NCBI GenBank assembly: GCA_012934845.2
Contig: WNNJ02003682.1
Coordinates: 54,421 to 118,420 of the forward strand
DNA from: Pomphorhynchus laevis
Taxonomy: Eukaryota; Acanthocephala; Palaeacanthocephala; Echinorhynchida; Pomphorhynchidae
Reading direction: 5' to 3'
Length of the DNA stretch: 64,000 nt
This document shows, one piece after another, positions 57,516 to 64,000 of this stretch; positions within the stretch are counted from its first letter, which is position 1; each line of letters begins with the position of its first letter. A model generated the notes under the pieces. It saw only the letters and a list, made by a program, of their open reading frames with translations. It was not told where the DNA came from and did not search any database. Position numbers and translations under genes: made by a program.

Positions 57516-57523
57516 AAACATAC
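57516..57523. repeat. Merlin target-site duplication, right copy
   Basis: AAACATAC, the partner of 56611-56618. Confidence 0.85.
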
Positions 57524-58319
57524 AAGTTATTTCAATCGAATAGAGTTTCGGTCGAAATGTCAACAATTTCTTTTTCCCAATTTTATAATTGTTAGCATTC
57601 TGTCCAGGTGGGGTTCATTACTATGAGGAGTAGTGACTAGCGGCGGCGAACAGCATATTACTTTCACAGTGCACAGGGTATTGCCATAATATGAAGCTCT
57701 AAATAAAAATCCAAAGTACTCAACATATGATGGGATTTTAGTTGCAGAATCCTTGAACATATTATGAATAAGTTTTGAGATTTAATGCAGCTTATTATCG
57801 GTATTCCTTTGGTAAAAAAGATCTATAATAAGCAGTTAATAGTTTTTCGTAGACACATGGTGACTAGATCATAATTCCAAAATTCGTTGTTGTGATGAAT
57901 TCGCAGTCAAATATTATAAAATATTTAGATTTAATAAACTGTATGTTCCTCTTCAAGTAAGATATCATTGATATGTTAAGCTAACGTTGATCTGTCATAT
58001 ACTTTACAGTCCACTTTACTTCCCAAAGTGATGTATACATGACCATAATATCACCTCAGAATATGCCACAAGCTCAGTTAACAACTTTAGTGTACATTTC
58101 CATCTTCTAATTAACACTGTTGTCACATCGGCTTCTGCACTTAAAATCCGCTGCACTATTCTCTTGTCGATAGAAAAGAAACCGAATCGAACATGTGAAG
58201 GTGCTTTAGCTTTAACCTTTCTGTCAAGATGCTTTACGCATACGATTATGTAGTGATTGTAATCTCTGATTATCTGTCTCTTAAAATTGATCATCATTTT
58301 TTATATTTCAAGTGAAGAA

Positions 58320-58442
58320 ATGAAATATATTGGTACACAGATGATTTATAAAAATGACAAGAATTATTTATTTGCAAAACTTTCTCAAAAGCTTTGCGAA
58401 AAGACGCAATCTCGCTACTTGAATAAAGTTATGAAACAAGTG
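58320..58442 (+). CDS. Possible small gene, exon 1 (unrecognised product)
   Basis: Bounded by an acceptor (TATTTCAAG at 58312) and a consensus donor (GTG|GTAAGT), this segment encodes MKYIGTQMIYKNDKNYLFAK, LSQKLCEKTQSRYLNKVMKQ and V. It is richer in Lys, Leu and Arg than random AT sequence. With 58554-58622 it gives 63 residues, basic and partly helical. The acceptor before the ATG implies an upstream exon or a spliced leader. I do not recognise the protein; it may be a small mitochondrial or ribosomal factor or the end of a larger gene. Confidence 0.4.
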
Positions 58443-58553
58443 GTAAGTTAGAAATTAAACTACATTTAAAATACTAAACAATTGAACAATTCCTTAGTAA
58501 ACTCTATTAGATTCAAGATAAAGTTACATCTTATTGTAAACTCTTCGCATTAG

Positions 58554-58622
58554 ATGTATCTTCGCTGTATACGTCCATACCTGTATAAACAACGTTGGGA
58601 TTATGTGAAATTAGCTCTATAA
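58554..58622 (+). CDS. Possible small gene, exon 2
   Basis: After the acceptor CGCATTAG the phase continues with MYLRCIRPYLYKQRWDYVKL and AL, then TAA. The intron (58443-58553, 111 nt) has consensus ends. The motif RCIRPYLYKQRW is unusually Arg/Trp-rich for this AT-rich background, supporting selection for protein. The function is unknown. Confidence 0.4.
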   Translation: MYLRCIRPYLYKQRWDYVKLAL

Positions 58623-58629
58623 GACAGGA

Positions 58630-59259
58630 AAAACGAAAAATATATGTGATGATTATTTAAGGTTTATTTATATAAAGGATAGAGTCAATGTATTACATTT
58701 AAAAATATGTAAATTATGTTATGATATCAGTTGTTTGCTATGAGAAATTTCTAAAATTTTTCTAATATGTAGAACCTTTGCTTTTTTGGATTTTAGCACT
58801 CCTGCCTTATGATATTTTTGATATGGAAAAAATGTTATAATTCAATATAATAATTAAATATTTTTTGACACGGAAGAAATGTGATAAAATAAAATGTTAA
58901 ATATAATAATTTATGCCCGTGCCATATTTTGCATTTACAACGCTAAATGAATATAAAAAGTTAATGTCCTTCGTTATTTTATTAATCATTATTCTGTCGG
59001 CTTATTGATTTAATTTAATTAACGTACTTTCAGTATTCTGAATCGATGCATTGAGTTTTTTTACCTTATTATAATATCAATTTCACCGATTTGTAATTAT
59101 TAAAGTATAAGAGCAGTTTCATTTTTCGTGTTTATGTAAGTGTACAAACTTTAATGATATTTTATCTATAGAAAAGGATAGTCGATATGGTTTACTCGGA
59201 TTTTACGAGTTAAATAATTTTTGCCAGGAGACGTCAAATTGTTATAGATTTATAAAGAC
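58630..59259. other. AT-rich stretch, nothing recognised
   Basis: No coding signal, RNA or transposon end seen. It separates the possible small gene from the ORF at 59260. Confidence 0.4.
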
Positions 59260-59685
59260 ATGATGTTTACCGATAACCTTTGCCGACAATTCAAGATATT
59301 ATCGTATATGACACGTTCATCGAAATTGCTTCAGCCTGTCTTATTCCGTTATAGTATATTAAATCGAACTATCAGATCTTTGTCATTATTTACTACAGAT
59401 GACCAACTTATGCTTATAAAATTAAGAACAATAGCGAATAATAGTCGCATTTCTAGACAGAATGTGCAATGTCAGAAAATCAATGAGAAGATAGATACTA
59501 AAGAAGATAAGGATATACATTCATTTATTTACACGGGTACTATCGATAGTATCGCGTATCCTGTTCAGTCGTTTGCTATTTCTACTATTCTCAACCTCAA
59601 TTCAACAAAGTATTCGTTCGATGTTAAGGTAGAGGATCCTATTACTCTGTACTTTGATATTTTTGGATCACTAATTTTATTGTAG
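59260..59685 (+). CDS. Unrecognised 141-codon ORF, possible mitochondrial presequence
   Basis: The longest non-transposon ORF outside AP3B. From the internal Met (59308) it reads MTRSSKLLQPVLFRYSILNR then TIRSLSLFTTDD: Arg/Ser/Leu-rich with no acidic residue for 28 positions, as in mitochondrial targeting peptides. The centre is basic and hydrophilic (RTIANNSRISRQN, DTKEDKDIHS). The C-terminus alternates hydrophobic and polar residues (YPVQSFAISTILNLN, FDVKVEDPITLYFDI). It could be a full small gene or the first exon of one. No family recognised. Confidence 0.45.
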   Translation: MMFTDNLCRQFKILSYMTRSSKLLQPVLFRYSILNRTIRSLSLFTTDDQLMLIKLRTIANNSRISRQNVQCQKINEKIDTKEDKDIHSFIYTGTIDSIAYPVQSFAISTILNLNSTKYSFDVKVEDPITLYFDIFGSLILL

Positions 59686-59789
59686 AATATTAAATTATTT
59701 TTATATTCTAAATTTAATTTATAATTTAATTATTACTTATTAAATTATTATATCTAAATCTATGCTAAAGCTTTTAGTTTATATGAATA

Positions 59790-60690
59790 AAATAGGAAAA
59801 CTAATTAAAACATTTAAAAAATATTGTAGTTTTATTGAAATTAAAACTGGTATAAAACTCTTTCAATATTAATTCTTTAAACGAAATTTAGAGGACACTG
59901 AAATATAGTATTTTAATATATAATATCATAAAATATAAATATTCGTGTATTTAGTACGCTTTATAAAAATTTGGATTTATCAGATATTAAAGAAGCGTTA
60001 GAATTATGAGCGTTTAATTACAACGACAATCTAACTAAAGCTCCGCATTCAAATAAATATAAATGCATGAATAAATATTTAGATAAGTCGAAGTGACTTT
60101 AAATTATGAACGTCCATATACAAATAAAATGCGTTCTAATAGGAGTATAATTATTAGCTATATAGTAGCGTTTTTATTTCTAAAGTAAAATATTGTATAA
60201 AGTTATAAAGTATTCTATGATGTTATAATATATTAATATTCCACCTTATGAGATATACGTGCAGATATATTGATGATAAGTGTATTTAAAACGAGAATTT
60301 TTATTTAATAAGTTAAAAAATATTTAGATAGTGTAATTTGTAATAAAACTAATATTAATGATAAAGAAAGTATATATAAATTTAGATATGCCAATTAAAT
60401 TAACATCTATTAAAAATATTAATAACTTAAATCGTAAAGATAACATTTAAATTTACAAATAAAACTTTGCATTTAAAAAAATGAAATTTTAAATATTGCT
60501 ATAATATGCAATGATATTAGCTTGTATTAAAAATAATTTAAATAATTTAATTTAGACAAATTCAAACAGAAAATAGTAAGATATATAAATCAGCACAATA
60601 ATATTAAAAATAAATTTAAAATCATTAGCGAACAATTTTTATTGATGGATAATAAATAGTATACTTTGTATTAGAATATAATACTAGAAT
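59790..60690 (+). mobile_element. PLE-1 family relic
   Basis: A plus-strand, heavily decayed copy of the PLE-1 family. Blocks recognised are KYCSFIEIKTGIK (about 59820), NDNLTKAPHSNKYKCMNKYL (about 60020), RYIDD (about 60255) and the RT end (FRYAN.INIY, AIICNDIS, about 60385-60525). A piece of the 3' region runs to about 60690 (CAGAAAATAGTAAGATATAT, GATGGATAATAAATAG). As in the other copies, no GIY-YIG follows the RT. Confidence 0.65.
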
Positions 60691-60727
60691 GTAATAGAAT
60701 ATATACATTACTATATAATTGTAGATG

Positions 60728-60798
60728 CTACCAAAAAACCGGAGTTCGATTACAAGTAGAGCAGACTTCTTTATCACTCCTAGACGAGCTGATGGTAG
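60728..60798 (+). repeat. Direct repeat R1, partner of R2 at 61075
   Basis: CTACCAAAAAACCGGAGTTC.. through CTCCTAGACGAGCTGATGG TAG, matched at about 9 of 10 positions by 61075-61145. After R1 comes GTAGGGGGAACTACTATCAG, with inverted pieces of the repeat. Confidence 0.75.
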
Positions 60799-61041
60799 TC
60801 AACAGCACTCGTCAGTAGGGGGAACTACTATCAGTCGTTTCGGCTGCCTTGTGATATATTAAGAAGTTATCTCCGAGAATTTGTTTACGTTGTTGCATGG
60901 GCCTAGCCTCTTTAAACTAATGATGTGCTTTCCTGATTATCCTAATTTTATTCGGCAGGAATTTTACTTGCTGTCGTTGCTTGCTTTCTCATAGGATCCT
61001 TTGTAGGATACATTTTTATAATTTTATATCAGATTGGCGCT

Positions 61042-61211
61042 AAACTGTGCCCCGGGAGCTAATAAGCTTCAGTATGTTGCCAAAACCGGAGTTCAATTAC
61101 ATGCAGAGCAAACTTCTTTATCACTCCTAGACGAGCTGATGGTAGCCGCCATTACGCATCAGCAACATCCACGGTTATAAAACTGAAGCTTATAGGCTCC
61201 CGGAGCACAGT
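61042..61211. mobile_element. Small inverted-repeat element enclosing R2
   Basis: The ends ACTGTGCCCCGGGAGCTAAT (61044 onward) and their inverse (CTCCCGGAGCACAGT, to 61211) bound about 170 bases that contain repeat R2 (61075-61145). TATAAGCTTCAG-type sequence lies inside both ends. It is GC-richer than the surroundings and has no coding sequence. It could be a short non-autonomous transposon or the processed end of a larger element. Confidence 0.55.
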
Positions 61212-61596
61212 GTGAATTACTCTACTATTAAATTTTATAAATTATTTTCTGATATGGGGGTATATGGTCGAGAATGCTAAGCAGTACGGTGCTTTTACAT
61301 GTATTTTATTTTGCAGTGACAAAACAGAAAGGTTTCGAATACTATAGACCAATCATACGCAAGACAAAATGATAAACCTGGTTGGGATGGGGGTCATTAG
61401 TAAAATGTGTATGGAACACTTCACGAAGACATCATTGTTTAGTCATTTTTATTACATGAACAACTCACCTCAACGTGTCAGAGCACGTTGAAAAAATTTC
61501 GGATTCTAATAAAAATACATTTGAGATATAAAGTAAATACAATCTAAAGTAAATACATTATTGAAACTATCAGTAAATTCCAATCATCAAATCACC

Positions 61597-62634
61597 ATGA
61601 CAGAAGAGTCTGCGAATAAGCGATGCTGCCCTTGTAATGGTCAAACAGCTGTTTGTAAGGGCTGTGTGTGCGTTCGAAATAATAAGCAATGCATTAATTG
61701 TTGTGCACAACGATGCTCAAATCGAGAACGATTTATTCCATCCAATCAATATAACGACAAACATACAGCAAAATTCGCAACACAATATTCGAAAAACGAT
61801 GAACTGGGAATGACAGAAAACGCCGTGGAGACTATCTCCATCGAAATGAAGTGTACTACGGATAATTGCAACGTGTATTCAACGGTAATCCTTCCGAGAA
61901 GGCTTTCTAGAGATTTACTAGCCCAAGATTACCTCTGTGGATTTTGTGCAGCCAAAGCAATCAACGAAACCCGAATCGAAATAACTAAACTTAAAATCCA
62001 GTTAATATCAAATGATTCAAATAGTTGCTGGACAAACAAAGAGCGTATACATAGAATAGTAAATAAGTCTATCAACTCCTCCCTCAACCGTTGCATCAAT
62101 AAGCAGGTATCTCATGCTGTTTGTTCTTTTCAACGCACACCAGAGGTAGATAAATCTTATTCTAAATTAGCAAACTCTCTTGATAGGGAAAGCGCTAGGG
62201 CCTCACATCTGATAGTTCGTAATTTACCCGTTTCTGAAAACGAGCAACAAGTTATATTAAATCTCTTTGAGGAAATCGGTTGTCCTTTGGTCGGACAAAA
62301 ATTAGACTTTCATCGACTCCCTGCACTTCATACTAACTCCCCTCCGTGGGTTAAGGTAAAAACTAGCGTCAGCCATGTGAAATCATCTTTAAAATCTTCG
62401 TTTAAGCTTAAGAATTCATCTCTACTTCATAAGGCGCACTTGCGCCCTGATTTGTCGAAACTTGAACAAGAGGAACTTAAGAGACTACGGAAAGAATTAT
62501 CCGAACGAAAAAAGTCAGACCCAAGTAAGCGATATTTTATTAGAGGACATAAGATAGTGGTTTCATCAAGTAGGGAAGCCCATGCAGTACGGTGTACCTC
62601 AAGGTACACCTTGAGTGTACCTCAAGGTTCTTGA
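61597..62634 (+). CDS. LINE-E ORF1 (Cys-rich nucleic-acid-binding protein)
   Basis: The start is chosen at 61597 (ATCACCATGA, strong context) rather than the in-frame TTG at 61561. The N-terminus has a cysteine cluster: CCPCNGQTAVCKGCVCVRN then CINCCAQRCSN. A second zinc-type motif is C...YLCGFC around 61840-61950. An RRM-like region follows (ASHLIVRNLPVSENEQQVIL, then PPWVKVKTSVSH), and a basic helix (LRPDLSKLEQEELKRLRKEL, SERKKSDP, RYFIRGHKIV). The layout fits ORF1 proteins of CR1-like LINEs, which coat the element RNA. The last 20 or so codons, after the GHKIV region near 62560, come from the rearranged junction. Confidence 0.75.
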   Translation: MTEESANKRCCPCNGQTAVCKGCVCVRNNKQCINCCAQRCSNRERFIPSNQYNDKHTAKFATQYSKNDELGMTENAVETISIEMKCTTDNCNVYSTVILPRRLSRDLLAQDYLCGFCAAKAINETRIEITKLKIQLISNDSNSCWTNKERIHRIVNKSINSSLNRCINKQVSHAVCSFQRTPEVDKSYSKLANSLDRESARASHLIVRNLPVSENEQQVILNLFEEIGCPLVGQKLDFHRLPALHTNSPPWVKVKTSVSHVKSSLKSSFKLKNSSLLHKAHLRPDLSKLEQEELKRLRKELSERKKSDPSKRYFIRGHKIVVSSSREAHAVRCTSRYTLSVPQGS

Positions 62635-62665
62635 GGTACACCTTGGTGTACCTCAAGGTTCTGTA
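62588..62665. repeat. Palindromic, multiply copied VPQGS junction
   Basis: GTGTACCTCAAGGT occurs three times in direct orientation (62592, 62615, 62646), with inverse pieces (CTTGAGGTACAC at about 62630, GGTACACCTTG at about 62603) between them. The third copy is the authentic RT motif GVPQGS. The block sits exactly where ORF1 is fused to the RT. Confidence 0.9.
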
Positions 62666-63604
62666 CTTGGCCCTATTCTATTTACGCTTCTTCTTGGAGA
62701 TTTATCTTGTATAACTAGTAAATTCTGCTTCAGGGTAATGCAGTACGCTGATGATATACTTCTTTATTCTCATTCGTCTCCTCATTCCCTAAGCCAACTT
62801 TTCGTATCCGCATCTAATTGTCTTCGTGCTCTATCAGAACATCTAATTTCTTTGCGCATGTCCCTAAATCCTACCAAATCTAAAGTGTTATGGATTTTTC
62901 CCTCCACTGTTTCTGTTATTCCTCCATCTCTGTATCTTCAGACCACAATTATTCCTGCTGTAGATAAACTAGTATTTCTAGGTATTCACTTCGACAATAA
63001 CCTGCATCTCGATCCCTTCATTCGTGATAAAACTAGGTCTTCAAATCTTCTTCTCCGTGATATTCGTCTCGTCAGAAGTTCTCTAGATTTTAGTTCTTGG
63101 AAATCTCATATCTCCTCCCTTCTTTTCCCACGTATTGATTACTGTCGTAGCCTTCTCGTTTTCTCTTCAAAGTCATCCCTTAATACTCTTCAACGCCTCA
63201 TTAACACTGCGGTGCGCATCCTTTTTCGACTTCGTAAATTCGATCATATATCTTCCTATTTATCAAAACTTGGATGGCTAAGTATTGAACATCACGTTCG
63301 TTTTTGTCTGCTTTGCCTGACTTATCGCCTTCTCCATTGTAATTCTCCTTCTTATCTTTATCTGCCAACTCTAAGTGAATCTCGATATCTTTCTACTCAC
63401 CTACGTTCCTGTGATTCTCTTCTGCTACACGTACCTATTCACTCAACCAACTTCGGCCGTCGATCCCTACATATCGCTGCTCATCTCCTTTGGAATTCCT
63501 TACCTAATCATCTGCGATCATCATCCTCACTCCGATTTTTCAAAAAGCAGCTAAAATCATTGCTACTAAACGATAAAAGTTTTTATTTTATTTTATCTGT
63601 TTAG
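62640..63604 (+). pseudogene. LINE-E reverse transcriptase, C-terminal part
   Basis: It starts at the motif B segment GVPQGSVLGPILFTLL and continues with MQYADDILLYS (motif C, both Asp present), LRMSLNPTKSKVLWI, KLVFLGIHFD, a thumb, and the C-terminus NSLPNHLRSSSSLRFFKKQL followed by a stop. This is the CR1/Jockey-type pattern. Motifs 0 to A, with the first catalytic Asp, are absent, so it cannot polymerise alone. Confidence 0.8.
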
Positions 63605-63665
63605 CTGCTGTGGGCTTGTAAGCACACAGTCTGTGTGCATTTGCCACATTAAAAAAACTTTCAAA

Positions 63666-64000
63666 CTAAAAAAACTGAATACAAAGATATATTAAATTTT
63701 AACATATTTTAATATATATTAAAATATATCTAGTATCATTTATTGGTTTAAATTATATGCCAATGTTTAGTAAAGATATAAATGTAACACGGAGAGAGAT
63801 TATGAAACATTTGCAATTGTCACGGTGCTCTTTACTTAATTAATTTAATTTTCCTTTATAGTTGTGATGTGTCATATTTGGCAAATTGAGTTGTATTTTT
63901 TATAAAGTTTCAAATTGAACTTTTTATAGTTAATGTATCATCGTCATTAAATAATAAGTAGTTTGTTTACTCTTGTTTAATATAATAAATAAATATATAT
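63666..64000. other. AT-rich stretch, nothing recognised
   Basis: After the LINE-E 3' end the sequence is very AT-rich with a TTAATATATATTAAAATATA palindromic run near 63710. No gene seen. Confidence 0.4.

Larger units (their letters stand above)
61250..63665 (+). mobile_element. CR1/Jockey-like LINE with internal deletion (LINE-E)
   Basis: A compact element: ORF1 (61597-62560), then the C-terminal half of an RT (62640-63604) and a short 3' end with TAAGCACACAGTCTGTGTGC. The whole endonuclease and the first RT motifs are missing between them. Both remaining ORFs are open over their full lengths, so the deletion is recent or the shortened form has itself been propagated. The 5' boundary is uncertain; 61250 is a guess from the change in composition. 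Confidence 0.8.

Noticed and set aside
1-64000. CRISPR array, bacterial operons, rRNA or tRNA genes
   Set aside because: No regularly spaced repeats, no ribosome-binding-site-led gene strings, and no tRNA-like clover-leaf or rRNA sequence were seen. Spliced genes and LINEs show the DNA is eukaryotic.

Overview
The window is AT-rich eukaryotic DNA. It holds one large, intron-rich protein gene, at most a few small unrecognised genes, and many decayed transposable elements. The host looks like an invertebrate animal: the main gene is an AP-3 adaptor beta subunit with a metazoan-style HEAT trunk and acidic hinge, and the repeats are animal-type (I/Jockey-like, CR1-like and RTE-like LINEs, several Penelope-like elements, a Merlin DNA transposon). 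I cannot name a species; a nematode or another small parasitic invertebrate would fit.

Layout. 1-5152: two copies of an APE/CCHC/RT LINE (LINE-A, LINE-B) head to tail on +. 6645-6871: a 207-bp foldback element with a 10-bp target duplication. 6950-7840: a Penelope-like relic with a C-terminal GIY-YIG. 8080-9840: LINE-C, same family, on -. 10500-13400: a Penelope-like element on - whose GIY-YIG-like segment lies upstream of the RT, with a foldback between them. 13440-16900: relics of four other retroelements.

16142-55018 (+): AP3B-like gene. I assembled 22 exons by reading; together they keep one frame (3603 nt, 1200 codons plus stop). The order is trunk (exons 1-14), beta3-type block and acidic Ser/Asp-rich hinge (15-19), then C-terminal region (20-22). 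Its introns carry LINE-D, a Penelope-like element with inverted ends, RTE and Penelope tails, and three foldbacks. One intron has no AG acceptor. Exon 21 has an older partial duplicate on the other side of a foldback.

56619-57515: Merlin DNA transposon with 8-bp target duplications. 58320-58622: a possible two-exon small gene. 59260-59685: an unrecognised 141-codon ORF. 59790-60690: another Penelope relic. 60728-61211: a direct-plus-inverted repeat cluster. 61597-63665: a CR1-like LINE whose ORF1 is joined to the RT across a palindromic, multiply copied VPQGS segment.

The most notable signal outside standard annotation is a recurrent hairpin, CTGATGA..[stem-loop]..GAAATAT, at the ends of a Penelope-like element and in the arms of most foldbacks. 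It resembles a hammerhead-ribozyme core, which Penelope-like elements are known to carry. All domain and family calls are from reading; no database search was run.
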